A stretch of DNA of 64,000 bases, taken from Metaruminococcus_A sp003150405 (GTDB lineage Bacteria > Bacillota > Clostridia > Oscillospirales > Ruminococcaceae). This document shows positions 33,261 to 42,759 of this stretch, piece by piece; the stretch's first letter is position 1; every line of letters begins with the position of its first letter. The notes beneath the pieces are model-generated. The model was not told the DNA's origin and did no database searches. It saw only the letters and a program-made list of their open reading frames with translations. The position numbers and the translations under genes were made by a program. The stretch is from NCBI GenBank assembly GCA_902489745.1, contig CABUBB010000003.1:1-64000 (forward strand). The letters run 5' to 3'.

Positions 33261-35879
33261 TTATTTGCCGTAATAGGCTTTCAGGTACATCTCTTTGATC
33301 TCGCTCATAAGCGGATATCTCGGGTTTGCACCGGTGCACTGGTCGTCAAACGCATTCTCAACCATTTCATCCAGGGTGGCGAGGAAGGTCTTTTCGTCAA
33401 TACCATAGTCAGCAATGCATTTCTTAATGCCGACTTTCGCTTTGAGCTCCTCAATGCCTTTGATGAATTTCTCAAGCGTATCCTTGTCATCTTTGCCTAC
33501 GAAGCCGCAGAAACGCGCGCATTCAGCATACCGAGCAAGGCAATGCGGATACTGATACTGCGGGAAAGTACCCATCTTGGTCGGAACTTCAGCCGCATTA
33601 AAACGCATAACCTCAGTAATAAGCAGTGCATTGGCAACACCATGCGGCAGGTGATGGTAAGCACCCAATTTGTGCGCCATCGAATGGCAAACACCCAGGA
33701 ATGCATTCGCAAACGCCATACCGGCCATGGTGGAAGCATCCGCCATTTTCTCACGGGCAATCGGATCGTTCGCACCATTTTCATAAGCACTCGGCAGATA
33801 GGTGAAGATGTTCTTCATCGCCTTCAGAGCAAGGCCGTCGGTATAATCAGTCGCCATGATGGACGCATACGCCTCAAGCGCATGGGTCAGCGCATCAATA
33901 CCGGAAGCGCTGGTCAGACCCTTCGGCTGGGTCATCATATTGTCCGCATCAATAATTGCCATATTCGGCAGGAGTTCATAGTCCGCAAGCGGATATTTTA
34001 CGCCTGTTCTCTCATCGGTAATAACCGCGAACGGGGTAACCTCAGAGCCAGTACCGGAAGAAGTCGGGATTGCAACAAAGAATGCTTTCTCACCCATCTT
34101 CGGGAAAGTGTAGACTCTCTTGCGGATATCCATAAAGCGCATGGCCATATCAAGGAAGTCAACTTCCGGATGCTCGTACATAACCCACATGATCTTACCG
34201 GCATCCATAGCAGAACCGCCGCCCAGAGCAATGATGCAGTCCGGCTCAAAGGAGAGCATTGCTTTGGTACCTTCTTTTGCACAGGCAAGGGTCGGGTCCG
34301 GAGCAACGTCGTAGAAGCAGGTGTGCTGAATACCCATTTCGTCGAGTTTCTCTTCAATCGGTTTCACATAGCCATTCTTATAGAGGAAGCTGTCGGTGAC
34401 GATGAAGGCTTTCTTTTTGCCCATGATGGTTCCGAGTTCGTCAAGCGCTACCGGCATACAGCCTTTTTTGAAGTAAACCTTTTGAGGAGCTCTAAACCAC
34501 AGCATATTTTCCCTTCTCTCAGCAACAGTCTTGATATTAATCAGGTGTTTTACACCGACGTTCTCGGATACGGAGTTTCCGCCCCAGGAACCGCAGCCAA
34601 GAGTCAGAGACGGAGCGAGCTTAAAGTTGTACAGGTCGCCAATACCGCCGTGAGAAGACGGGGTGTTGATGAGAACACGGCAGGTTTTCATTGCTGCTGC
34701 GTGTTTTGCCATCTTCTCTTTCTGCGCCGGGTGAATATACAGGGAAGAGGTATGGCCATAACCGCCGTCTGCAACCAGGCGCTCTGCTTTTGCAATCGCG
34801 TCGTCAAAATCCTTTGCTTTATACATAGCAAGAACCGGAGAAAGCTTCTCATGCGCAAACTCTTCCGAAATATCAACCGACTCAACTTCACCAATCAGGA
34901 TTTTGGTCATTTCCGGAACATTGACACCAGCAAGTTTTGCAATGGTATATGCAGACTGACCGACAATTTTCGCGTTGAGTGCACCGTTGATCAGAATGGT
35001 CTTGCGAACCTTGTCCAGTTCGTCACCTTTAAGGAAGTAGCAGCCTCTGTCAGCGAATTCTTTCTTCACTGCATCGTAAACGCCTTCCAAAACGGTAACT
35101 GACTGCTCAGAAGCGCAGATCATACCGTTATCAAAGGTCTTAGAATGGATAATGGAGTTAACCGCCAGTTTCACATCAGCAGTGTCGTCAATGATTACCG
35201 GGGTATTGCCTGCGCCTACACCAAGCGCCGGTTTCCCTGAGGAATAAGCCGCTTTTACCATGCCCGGGCCACCGGTTGCAAGAATGGTGTCTGCATTTTT
35301 CATAAGCTCGTTGGTGAGCTCCAGAGACGGAACGTCAATCCAGCTGATGATCCCTTCCGGAGCGCCGGCTTTCACAGCAGCGTCCAGAACAACCTTTGCA
35401 GCCTCAATGGTGCATTTTTTTGCACGCGGGTGCGGGCTGATAACAATCGCGTTTCTGGTCTTTAAGCAAAGCAGACATTTAAAAATCGCAGTAGAGGTCG
35501 GGTTGGTGGTCGGAATAACTGCACCAATAATGCCAATCGGCTCTGCAATTTTCTTAATACCGAACGCCGGATCCTCTTCGATAACGCCGCAGGTTTTTTC
35601 ATCTTTGTACTTATTATAAATATACTCAGCAGCATAGTGGTTTTTAATAACCTTGTCTTCCACAACGCCCATGCCGGTTTCCTCAACCGCCATTTTGGCA
35701 AGCGGAATGCGCTGCTGGTTCGCAGCCATAGCGGCCGCTTTAAAAATTTTGTCTACCTGTTCCTGGTTATAGGTAGCAAAAACTTTTTGTGCTTCTCTCA
35801 TTGCCGCCATCTTTGCGGTAAGCGCATCAACGGTGTCAATAATCTCCGGCACATTCGCGACAGATTCTTTTTTCGCCAT
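33261..35879 (-). CDS. adhE: Bifunctional acetaldehyde-CoA/alcohol dehydrogenase, 872 aa
   Basis: AdhE turns acetyl-CoA into acetaldehyde and then ethanol, using two NADH. The N-terminal ALDH domain (~1-440) has its catalytic cysteine at C255 (DNGMICASEQSV). A linker leads to the C-terminal iron-dependent ADH domain (~455-870) with GGGSAMDAGK and FLGVCHSMAHKLGAYHHLPHG, which carries metal-binding His residues. Length is typical. AdhE assembles into spirosomes. The upstream region has a Rex-like operator and a promoter with 17-bp spacing, so redox (NADH/NAD+) control is likely. RBS AAGGAGG. Confidence 0.98.
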   Translation of the reverse strand: MAKKESVANVPEIIDTVDALTAKMAAMREAQKVFATYNQEQVDKIFKAAAMAANQQRIPLAKMAVEETGMGVVEDKVIKNHYAAEYIYNKYKDEKTCGVIEEDPAFGIKKIAEPIGIIGAVIPTTNPTSTAIFKCLLCLKTRNAIVISPHPRAKKCTIEAAKVVLDAAVKAGAPEGIISWIDVPSLELTNELMKNADTILATGGPGMVKAAYSSGKPALGVGAGNTPVIIDDTADVKLAVNSIIHSKTFDNGMICASEQSVTVLEGVYDAVKKEFADRGCYFLKGDELDKVRKTILINGALNAKIVGQSAYTIAKLAGVNVPEMTKILIGEVESVDISEEFAHEKLSPVLAMYKAKDFDDAIAKAERLVADGGYGHTSSLYIHPAQKEKMAKHAAAMKTCRVLINTPSSHGGIGDLYNFKLAPSLTLGCGSWGGNSVSENVGVKHLINIKTVAERRENMLWFRAPQKVYFKKGCMPVALDELGTIMGKKKAFIVTDSFLYKNGYVKPIEEKLDEMGIQHTCFYDVAPDPTLACAKEGTKAMLSFEPDCIIALGGGSAMDAGKIMWVMYEHPEVDFLDMAMRFMDIRKRVYTFPKMGEKAFFVAIPTSSGTGSEVTPFAVITDERTGVKYPLADYELLPNMAIIDADNMMTQPKGLTSASGIDALTHALEAYASIMATDYTDGLALKAMKNIFTYLPSAYENGANDPIAREKMADASTMAGMAFANAFLGVCHSMAHKLGAYHHLPHGVANALLITEVMRFNAAEVPTKMGTFPQYQYPHCLARYAECARFCGFVGKDDKDTLEKFIKGIEELKAKVGIKKCIADYGIDEKTFLATLDEMVENAFDDQCTGANPRYPLMSEIKEMYLKAYYGK

Positions 35880-36034
35880 GATTTTTCCTCCTTAAAATCA
35901 TTGAAACGGCTGGGAGCCTATTTTTACAGCATCCAATCTTCCACCGGTTCAATCGTTCCCCAAATCCTGCTTTTACTGGGTTCCACGGCAGTTTTTCCAC
36001 CCTGAAAGCCGCTTGTTATTTTCCTAACGAAGTC

Positions 36035-36063
36035 ATAATATCATATTTTTTAGGCTTTGTCTA
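36035..36063 (-). promoter_or_regulatory. Promoter of adhE
   Basis: On the minus strand TAGACA (36058-36063) and TATTAT (36035-36040) are spaced by 17 bp, about 155 bp before the start codon. Confidence 0.6.
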
Positions 36064-36078
36064 TACCTTTTTTGAAAT

Positions 36079-36096
36079 TTGTTTATTTTTTAACAA
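36079..36096. promoter_or_regulatory. Rex operator upstream of adhE
   Basis: Reads TTGTTTATTTTTTAACAA, one mismatch from the clostridial Rex consensus TTGTTAA-N4-TTAACAA. It ends 15 bp upstream of the -35 box. Confidence 0.75.
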
Positions 36097-36129
36097 AACA
36101 GCTTTTCGTACCGCTTTTGTTTGAGAAAA

Positions 36130-36320
36130 ACAGCCTATAATTTTGTCCTGTAAACGCAGGAACGCTCTTGGGTTTTGTCGATAATCTTGATGTCTTTGAT
36201 GTGGGAAGTGATTACCCACGGAGCCACCGCTTTAAGGATTACGCACATAAGCACTTATCATGCAATACTTTAATATCCATGGGATAAAGCACGAAGTCCG
36301 CAGTATAAGCTTTTTCACCT
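36130..36320 (-). ncRNA. Candidate structured RNA upstream of adhE (6S-like?)
   Basis: On the minus strand TATAAT (36326-36331) precedes a ~190-nt stretch without a reading frame. Possible stems: GCATGATAAG with CTTATGTGC, GTGGG with CCCAC, and a closing pair GCAGG near the 5' end with CCTGC near the 3' end; TCCTG/CAGGA could end it. An own promoter and long-range closing helix fit a stable RNA such as 6S, but I cannot match conserved bases. It could instead be just AT-rich leader. The rest of 35880-36555 shows no gene. Confidence 0.3.
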
Positions 36321-36514
36321 GCTTTATTATAGCTTAATTTTTACCTGTTTTAATGAAGAATAATACTGCTGATATTTTTGAGGAATTCGTCTTTTTAGTT
36401 GGTTGGCCTTGGCAAGCATTGGCTCTTCAAAAAAATATTGCTGAAGTACTTTTTCATCTATTAACTTTTTACTATTATAAAACATCAAACCATGCCCTAT
36501 ATATATAACAAAAA

Positions 36515-36549
36515 CTTCTAAAACGCGGCAAGAATGCCGTTTTTAGAAG
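36515..36549 (-). terminator. Terminator after tRNA-Leu
   Basis: A long stem (CTTCTAAAACG...TGCCGTTTTTAGAAG, one bulge) downstream of the tRNA on the minus strand. Confidence 0.65.
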
Positions 36550-36555
36550 TGAAAC

Positions 36556-36637
36556 TGGTGCGGGCGATGGGACTTGAACCCATACACCGAAGTACTGGCT
36601 CCTAAGACCAGCGCGTCTGCCATTCCGCCACGCCCGC
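36556..36637 (-). tRNA. tRNA-Leu (anticodon UAG)
   Basis: The minus strand folds as a tRNA: acceptor GCGGGCG with CGCCCGC, anticodon arm CTGGT-CTTAGGA-GCCAG with anticodon TAG (reads CUA and relatives), class II variable arm, T arm ATGGG-TTCAAGT-CCCAT, and encoded CCA. Confidence 0.95.
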
Positions 36638-36695
36638 AAACAAAGGCGCCTGTTTTAGACGCCATAATTATTGTAACATCCGGCTGCGGATTTTG

Positions 36696-37607
36696 TCAAT
36701 CCGGCAATTCCCGGAGAATGGTTTCAATATTTGCATGGATTTCCGCACTCAGTGCGTCAATACCGTCAAATTTTCGTTCGCCCCGCATATACCGCACCAA
36801 GCCCACTTTAATGTGCTGTCCGTAAAGATGGGCGTTTATCCCCATAATATGGGTTTCCGCCAACGGCAGGCGTTCGCCCGCGATGGTCGGTTTTACCCCT
36901 ACATTGGTAATCGAACGGTAGCGCTTGCCATTTAAAAAGCTATAGCTCGCATATACACCAAACTTCGGAATCAAAAATGATTCCGGGTAAATCTGGTTAA
37001 TCGTCGGTATTCCGATTTGCCGGCCGATTTCCAGACCGTGCGCCACCTCAAAATCAAAGCTGTACGGATAACCCAGCATCCGGTTTGCATCCTCAATTTT
37101 CCCTTCGAGCAGGCAGGAGCGAATTCGGCTGGAACTCACCGGTTCGCCGCCGTCCATTAGGGCCGGAACCGTCACCAGTTCAATGCCATAGCGGGCGCAG
37201 AGTTCACGCAGCAGAACAACGTCTCCTGCTGCATTTTTGCCAAAACGAAAGTTAAACCCGCAGACAATCACCCGAGCGTGAAACAGATCTACCAAAATCC
37301 GCTCAACAAATTCCTGAGGCGAAAACTCTTTCAGCCGCTCGAATGCCGGAATCTCCACTACCTCGGCCCCAACCTGTTCAAAAGCCTGCATCTGCAAAGT
37401 TTCGGTCAGAAGGCGTTTCATCCCCTGTTTGCGCTGAGGCGCAAGACGTCCAGTAGAAAAGGTCAGCACCACCGGAATCAATCCATTCGCCTTTTGCTCA
37501 ACCGCACGTTCAATAACCGCACGATGTCCCCGGTGAAGGCCGTCAAACAAGCCCAGCGCTACTGCCGTCTGTGCACCAACGCCAGTTAGCTCTTTGTATA
37601 CCTTCAC
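36696..37607 (-). CDS. ribF: Bifunctional riboflavin kinase/FAD synthetase, 303 aa
   Basis: The N-terminal ~180 residues are the FMN adenylyltransferase domain with ALGLFDGLHRGHRAV and SSSRIRSCLLEG; the C-terminal ~120 are the riboflavin kinase barrel (GRQIGIPTIN, usually GxPTAN, and GVYASYSF). It makes FMN and then FAD. It is the last gene of the rimP-nusA-infB-truB operon, 17 bases after truB, the usual place in Firmicutes. The PTIN variation of the kinase motif is minor. Confidence 0.95.
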   Translation of the reverse strand: MKVYKELTGVGAQTAVALGLFDGLHRGHRAVIERAVEQKANGLIPVVLTFSTGRLAPQRKQGMKRLLTETLQMQAFEQVGAEVVEIPAFERLKEFSPQEFVERILVDLFHARVIVCGFNFRFGKNAAGDVVLLRELCARYGIELVTVPALMDGGEPVSSSRIRSCLLEGKIEDANRMLGYPYSFDFEVAHGLEIGRQIGIPTINQIYPESFLIPKFGVYASYSFLNGKRYRSITNVGVKPTIAGERLPLAETHIMGINAHLYGQHIKVGLVRYMRGERKFDGIDALSAEIHANIETILRELPD

Positions 37608-37624
37608 ACCTTTTCACCTCACTG

Positions 37625-38515
37625 TCAAAAAAAAGCCGCAACCCGCAGCTCCATTGTCTCCAAATCCAGCCGGGCAACCCCCAAAAAGATTTCATTCGGT
37701 CCGTAAACTGCATGCAGTCCTTCCCGCTTCTGGCAACGCAGGCGGTTTAAATCCAATCGGACGCCATTTTGAAACATCCGTGTCTGCACCTCATTCAGCC
37801 GGATTGCCGGGCAACCGGAAAACACCCGGGCAATCGGGATTAGCGCCCGCTCAAAGCCGCCGGTCTTGGCAAACCGCTGCGCCTTCTCCATCGTGATGCA
37901 GTCCGCCAAGGTAAATCCAGAGGCTTCGGTCCGCCGGAGCGCTGTCATACACCCGCCCACGCCAAGCTGTTCCCCAATATCATGGAGAATGGTGCGTACA
38001 TAGGTGCCGCGCGAGCAGCGAATATCAAGCGTCCCGCTCCTCTTTGCTTCATCGTAGCAGAGCAGCACAAGGGAATCAATCCGAACAACCCGCAACTCGC
38101 GCTCTATCTCCCGACCCTGCCGGGCAAGGTCATACAGCCGCTGCCCCCTCACCTGTACCGCCGAATACATAGGCGGAAGCTGCCGAATCTCCCCGGTGAA
38201 ACGCGGAAGAACCGCCTCAAGCTGTGCACGGGATACCGGTTCCCTGCATTGGCGCAGCACCGTTCCAGTGCTATCCTGGGTATCGGTCGTTATCCCGAGC
38301 TGAAACTCCGCCGTATACCGCTTTTCCTCGCTGGGAAGCAGATCACACGCCTTGGTCGCCCGACCGATCAGCAGCGGCAGCACCCCAGTTGCCATCGGGT
38401 CCAGGGTCCCCGCATGCCCAATTTTCCGGATCCCGGTCATGCCGCGCATTCGCGCAATGACGTCGAACGAGGTATAGTCCTGTGGTTTGTCCAAACAGAT
38501 AATGCCGTTCATCAT
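37625..38515 (-). CDS. truB: tRNA pseudouridine-55 synthase, 296 aa
   Basis: TruB makes pseudouridine at position 55 in the T loop of tRNAs. The catalytic Asp is D39 in GHAGTLDPMATGVL; CSRGTYVRTILHDIG and the C-terminal domain are present. It begins inside the end of nrnA (4-base overlap). It is the standard member of this operon. Confidence 0.96.
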   Translation of the reverse strand: MMNGIICLDKPQDYTSFDVIARMRGMTGIRKIGHAGTLDPMATGVLPLLIGRATKACDLLPSEEKRYTAEFQLGITTDTQDSTGTVLRQCREPVSRAQLEAVLPRFTGEIRQLPPMYSAVQVRGQRLYDLARQGREIERELRVVRIDSLVLLCYDEAKRSGTLDIRCSRGTYVRTILHDIGEQLGVGGCMTALRRTEASGFTLADCITMEKAQRFAKTGGFERALIPIARVFSGCPAIRLNEVQTRMFQNGVRLDLNRLRCQKREGLHAVYGPNEIFLGVARLDLETMELRVAAFF

Positions 38516-39471
38516 AAATATGCTTTCACCACGCCAAGCAAGGCCGCCTTAACCTCTTCCAACCCGCCGTTTAGACTGCATCCGGCCGCACGGGCGTGTC
38601 CGCCGCCGCCGAGCTCCCGGCAGATCTGCGAGGCGTCCACCGGCTCGACGGTACGCACCGAAACCTTATAAAAACCATCCCGTTCCCGCAGCGTAATGCC
38701 AACCACAACGCCTTCCACCTGCCGGGACATAGCGGAAACGCCGTCCAAATCGCTTTCATCTACCTGGGCCTCTTCCACTAATCTGCGCGGAATGGTAATC
38801 ACAGCGCAGCGGTCGCCAAAGTAAAACTCCATGGAACGCAAAACAGCCTGTTCGACCTGAATGCGGGCGCGGCTCTTGGTGTCAAACATCACCCGGTTGA
38901 TCTCTACATAATCGGCGCCGCAGTCAATGAGTTCAGAAGCAACTCGGTGGGTATTGCCGGTCGTATTGGAAAACTTAAAGCAGCCAGTATCGGTCGCAAT
39001 ACCAGTATATAGCGGATCGGCTATCTTTTTGGTGATGGCCACACCAAGGCGGTGCACCACCTCTACCATGATTTCGGCAACCGCAGCCGCCGAAGGAATC
39101 AGACAAAGCTCTCTGGCATACCGGGTATTGGAAATATGGTGATCGATGCACAGATCAATCCGGTCACGGTACTGTTCCAGTTTAGCGCCCAAAAGCTGCG
39201 TATCCGCAATATCCACCGCGCAGATGAGATCCGGCTCAAAGCTTTGCTCCTGCTCAGATGCAAAATAACGGAATTTCGCCGGAATGGGGTCCGAGCAAAG
39301 CACAGCGGACTGCTTGCCCAGTTCCTCTAATGCGGCCTGCAGGCCAAACGCTGAACCAAGGGTATCCCCGTCCGGATTATGATGGCATAAAATCAGGATG
39401 CGCTTCGCCGCGGCAAGCCGCGCTGCGGCGTCCGCCGGCGAAAGATCCCTGCAAGTTCTCTGTCCTTCCAT
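38512..39471 (-). CDS. nrnA: DHH-family nanoRNase/pAp phosphatase, 319 aa
   Basis: NrnA degrades very short RNAs and dephosphorylates pAp. The DHH domain shows CHHNPDGDTLGS, VDIADTQ and IDHHISNT; the DHHA1 domain ends with GGGGHARAAG. It sits between rbfA and truB, usual in many Clostridia. Overlap with truB of four bases points to translational coupling. Length fits. Confidence 0.93.
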   Translation of the reverse strand: MEGQRTCRDLSPADAAARLAAAKRILILCHHNPDGDTLGSAFGLQAALEELGKQSAVLCSDPIPAKFRYFASEQEQSFEPDLICAVDIADTQLLGAKLEQYRDRIDLCIDHHISNTRYARELCLIPSAAAVAEIMVEVVHRLGVAITKKIADPLYTGIATDTGCFKFSNTTGNTHRVASELIDCGADYVEINRVMFDTKSRARIQVEQAVLRSMEFYFGDRCAVITIPRRLVEEAQVDESDLDGVSAMSRQVEGVVVGITLRERDGFYKVSVRTVEPVDASQICRELGGGGHARAAGCSLNGGLEEVKAALLGVVKAYL

Positions 39472-39480
39472 TTGTCACTC

Positions 39481-39828
39481 CTACTGTTTACGGTGCAGCT
39501 CTTCCATGAGTTTATTTAACTCCGCGCTGTGCGCAATGGAATCGTCCGCAATAAAGTGAAGCTCCGGGCAGCGGCGCACTTTAATGCGCGCGCACAACTC
39601 CTTTTTAATAAATCCGGCTGCCGATTTTAAGCCCTCCACCGCTTCTTTTGCAGTGTCCATACCCTCCATCGCGCTGATATAGACCTTGCAGTGCGACAGA
39701 TCGCCTGAAAGCTCCAGCTTAACAATGCTGAGCATTCCGTGAATGCGCGGATCCTTTAGCTCCCGCATAATAACCGAAAGCTCCCGCTTAAAGTCCTCTG
39801 ACAATCGGCCAATTTTATAACCTGCCAT
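39481..39828 (-). CDS. rbfA: Ribosome-binding factor A, 115 aa
   Basis: RbfA helps mature the 30S subunit, binding near the 16S 5' end. Family features are IGRLSEDFKRELSVIMRELKDPR and LSIVKLELSGDLSHCKVYIS. ATG 39828 (MAGYKIG) has GGAAGGTGG before it; a longer frame to 39873 would run into a stretch without RBS. Position right after infB is canonical. Confidence 0.94.
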   Translation of the reverse strand: MAGYKIGRLSEDFKRELSVIMRELKDPRIHGMLSIVKLELSGDLSHCKVYISAMEGMDTAKEAVEGLKSAAGFIKKELCARIKVRRCPELHFIADDSIAHSAELNKLMEELHRKQ

Positions 39829-39881
39829 AACGGCCACCTTCCTTTTCCGTTTCAGCGGGCAGCCGCATTTCATGCAGCGCC

Positions 39882-42422
39882 CTATTCGCGGTACTCTTCA
39901 ACCACATAGGCCTCAAAAATGTCGCCTTCCTTGACGTCGTTGAATTTATCAAGGCCAATACCGCACTCGTAGCCCTGTGCAACTTCACGGACATCATCCT
40001 TGAAGCGCTTGAGCGAGTCAATTTTATCCTCAGCAATGACAATGCCGTCCCGCACCACACGGATCATCGAAGCACGGGTGACCTTGCCTTCGGTGACATA
40101 GCAGCCAGCAACGGTGCCGACACTGGAAATTTTGTAAACCTGGCGGACTTCAACACGTCCGAGGTCAACGTCGCGGTACTTCGGCGCGAGCATGCCCTTC
40201 ATCGCCTGGGTGACATCCTCAATCGCATCGTAAATGATACGGTAGGTGCGGATTTCAACCCCATCCTCTTCAGCACTGTCGCGTGCAACCGGATCAGGAC
40301 GCACATTGAAACCGATAATAATTGCATTGGAGGCATTTGCCAGCATAACGTCGGACTTGGAAATTGCACCGACGCCGCCGTGGATTACCCGGACCCGGAC
40401 CTCATCATTGGTGAGTTTTTCAAGCGACTGCCGCACAGCCTCAACCGAACCCTGTACGTCGGCCTTTACAACAATGGCAAGTTCTTTCATTTCGCCCTGT
40501 TCAATCTGGCTGAAGAGGTTATCCAGCGTGACCTTCTGGTAGCTCTTGAATTCCTGTTCCTTAAGGTCGTGCTTGCGCTGGTCAACCAGGGTCCGCGCAA
40601 GACGTTCATCCGCTACGGCATTGACAATATCGCCTGCCGCCGGCACTTCGTCCAGGCCGGTAATTTCCACCGGGGTGGACGGTCCCGCTTCCTTGACCTC
40701 TGCACCGCGGTCGTTGAGCATGACACGCACACGGCCGACCGTTGTACCCGCAATGATAATATCCCCCGTATGAAGCGTACCATTCTGTACCAGCAGGGTC
40801 GCAACCGGGCCGCGGCCTTTGTCCAGCCGTGCCTCAATGACGGTTCCCTTGGCCGGACGGTTCGGGTTTGCCTTGAGCTCCCGCATATCCGAGACGAGGC
40901 AGACCATTTCCAGCAGGTTGTCAATTCCCTGGCCGGTCAGCGCGGAAACCGGGCAGCAGATGGTATCGCCGCCCCATTCCTCCGGAATGAGCTCATATTC
41001 GGTGAGTTCCTGCATGACGCGGTCGGGGTTCGCTCCCTCTTTGTCAATTTTATTGATGGCGACAATAATGGAAACGCCGGCCGCCTTGGCGTGGTTGATG
41101 GCCTCAACGGTCTGCGGCATAATGCCGTCGTCCGCCGCCACCACAAGAATGGCAATATCGGTCACCGAAGCGCCGCGGGCGCGCATGGAGGTAAACGCCT
41201 CGTGGCCCGGGGTGTCTAAAAAGGTGACGACCTGGTCATTGACCTTCACCTGATATGCGCCAATGTGCTGCGTAATGCCGCCAGCCTCGGTCGCGGTGAC
41301 ATTCGCATGGCGGATTTTATCGAGCAGAGAGGTCTTGCCGTGGTCAACATGGCCCATAACAACCACAACTGGGCTGCGGGGTTCAAGGTTTTCAGTATCG
41401 TCCTCGCTGTCGTCAATCAGGCGCTCCTCAATGGTGACAATCACCTCATGCTCCACCTTTGCACCAAGTTCATCAGCAACAAGGGAAGCGGTGTCAAAAT
41501 CAATGGTCTCGTTCATTGACGCCATGACACCCAGCATCATCAACCGTTTGATAACCTCGCTGACGGTGACTTTCAGGCGGCTAGCCAGTTCACTGACCAC
41601 AATTTCATCCGGGATCAGCACCTTGAGCTGCTGCTTACGCGCACGTTCCAGCGCGAGCCGCTGGAGTTTCTGCGCCTCGGTTTCCCGCTTGTGGGACTGC
41701 TGGCGGCCGCGCTGCTGTGACTTCTGGTTGATCTTCTGCTTACGGCGCACATTGTCGTTGTTCATGCGGTTCGCAGGAGCAATCTGCTCATAGCGCTCGT
41801 TGTATTTGTCCAGTTCCACTTGTGCCGCACGGGTGTCAACATGGCGGACGGTAATTTCTTTTTTGGGCTGCTCCGCCTTTGGCTTATCCGCTTTGGGCTG
41901 ACGCACCGGAAAATTAAATTTTTCCTGCGGCTGCCCGGCTGCCGGGGCCTTCTGTTGTGGCTTCTGCTGGGCGGGTTTCGCCTGCGGCTGTGAGGCGTTT
42001 TGTCCAGCCTGCTGCGGGCGGTTCTGTGCTGCCGGCCTGACAGCGGGCTTCGGCGGCTTACCCGGTGCAGCAGCCGGTCTCGGCGTCCGCTGGGGCTTCG
42101 GCGGCTGTTTTGCCTCCGGTTTGGGTACGGCGGGTTTCGGCGCCTCCGGAGCGGACTCTTCCTCAATAACCGGATCCGCCTTTGCAACCTCTTTTTCCGG
42201 TGCGGCAGCGGTGGTTTTGGTCGTATCCTTAAAATAAGCGTCAAAGTTCTCCACTTGATTTTGCTGGGTGAAGTAATCAAATACAATGTTGAGTTCTTCA
42301 TCTGTCAGCGCTGTCATATGTTTTTTGGGCGTGTCGGAATAATTCGCCAGCAAATCAATGACGTCCTTGTTTTGCAGGTTCATATCCTTCGCGACCTCGT
42401 GCAGTCTGTATTTTATTACCAT
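39882..42422 (-). CDS. infB: Translation initiation factor IF-2, 846 aa
   Basis: IF-2 brings initiator tRNA to the ribosome with GTP. An IF2-N domain at ~1-55 is followed by a Pro/Ala/Lys/Gln-rich linker (~70-190), a basic region and a second IF2-N domain (~265-320). The G domain starts with GHVDHGKT at 357-364 and includes DTPGHEAF and NKIDK. The remaining domains (~515-846) include the C-terminal fMet-tRNA-binding barrel. The linker length is moderate. Fits the operon order. Confidence 0.98.
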   Translation of the reverse strand: MVIKYRLHEVAKDMNLQNKDVIDLLANYSDTPKKHMTALTDEELNIVFDYFTQQNQVENFDAYFKDTTKTTAAAPEKEVAKADPVIEEESAPEAPKPAVPKPEAKQPPKPQRTPRPAAAPGKPPKPAVRPAAQNRPQQAGQNASQPQAKPAQQKPQQKAPAAGQPQEKFNFPVRQPKADKPKAEQPKKEITVRHVDTRAAQVELDKYNERYEQIAPANRMNNDNVRRKQKINQKSQQRGRQQSHKRETEAQKLQRLALERARKQQLKVLIPDEIVVSELASRLKVTVSEVIKRLMMLGVMASMNETIDFDTASLVADELGAKVEHEVIVTIEERLIDDSEDDTENLEPRSPVVVVMGHVDHGKTSLLDKIRHANVTATEAGGITQHIGAYQVKVNDQVVTFLDTPGHEAFTSMRARGASVTDIAILVVAADDGIMPQTVEAINHAKAAGVSIIVAINKIDKEGANPDRVMQELTEYELIPEEWGGDTICCPVSALTGQGIDNLLEMVCLVSDMRELKANPNRPAKGTVIEARLDKGRGPVATLLVQNGTLHTGDIIIAGTTVGRVRVMLNDRGAEVKEAGPSTPVEITGLDEVPAAGDIVNAVADERLARTLVDQRKHDLKEQEFKSYQKVTLDNLFSQIEQGEMKELAIVVKADVQGSVEAVRQSLEKLTNDEVRVRVIHGGVGAISKSDVMLANASNAIIIGFNVRPDPVARDSAEEDGVEIRTYRIIYDAIEDVTQAMKGMLAPKYRDVDLGRVEVRQVYKISSVGTVAGCYVTEGKVTRASMIRVVRDGIVIAEDKIDSLKRFKDDVREVAQGYECGIGLDKFNDVKEGDIFEAYVVEEYRE

Positions 42423-42447
42423 AAACCGATATTCCTCCCATAAAGCA

Positions 42448-42759
42448 TCATAATATATCGTCCGTCAGCCGTTCAAACAGGTTTCGGAAGCCCCTGTCGG
42501 TCAGGGCAAAAACGCCGGCACGTTTTCCAAGCACACGTTCGGCCTCTTCCAGCGTAAAACCGGCTTCGTAAAAGACCACCCCGTATTTTTCGCAGTAAAA
42601 ATGCGCTTCCTTTTTGGTTTTGGGGGAAAGGGCGTCCGACAACACCACAAAAGCCGCATCGCCTTTCCGCGCTGTCTTCATGGCAGCATCAAAGCCCATG
42701 ACAAGCTTTCCAGCCCTCCTTGCAAGCGCCAGCCCCGACAGGGCGCGCTCCCCGCTCAT
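42448..42759 (-). CDS. ylxQ: L7Ae-family RNA-binding protein YlxQ, 103 aa
   Basis: Small protein of the L7Ae/L30e fold that binds kink-turn RNA (LALARRAGKLVMGFDAAM, then AAFVVLSDALSPKTK). YlxQ of the nusA-infB operon is a member. It overlaps ylxR by four bases. Exact RNA target unknown. Confidence 0.9.
   Translation of the reverse strand: MSGERALSGLALARRAGKLVMGFDAAMKTARKGDAAFVVLSDALSPKTKKEAHFYCEKYGVVFYEAGFTLEEAERVLGKRAGVFALTDRGFRNLFERLTDDIL

Noticed and set aside
33543..35102. 519-codon plus-strand frame opposite adhE
   Set aside because: It is antisense to a certain gene and has a composition expected from the complement of codon-biased sequence.
36130..36320. T-box leader for adhE
   Set aside because: GCGGTGGCTCCG on the minus strand recalls the T-box AGGGTGGNACCGCG only partly, and adhE is not a T-box-type gene.
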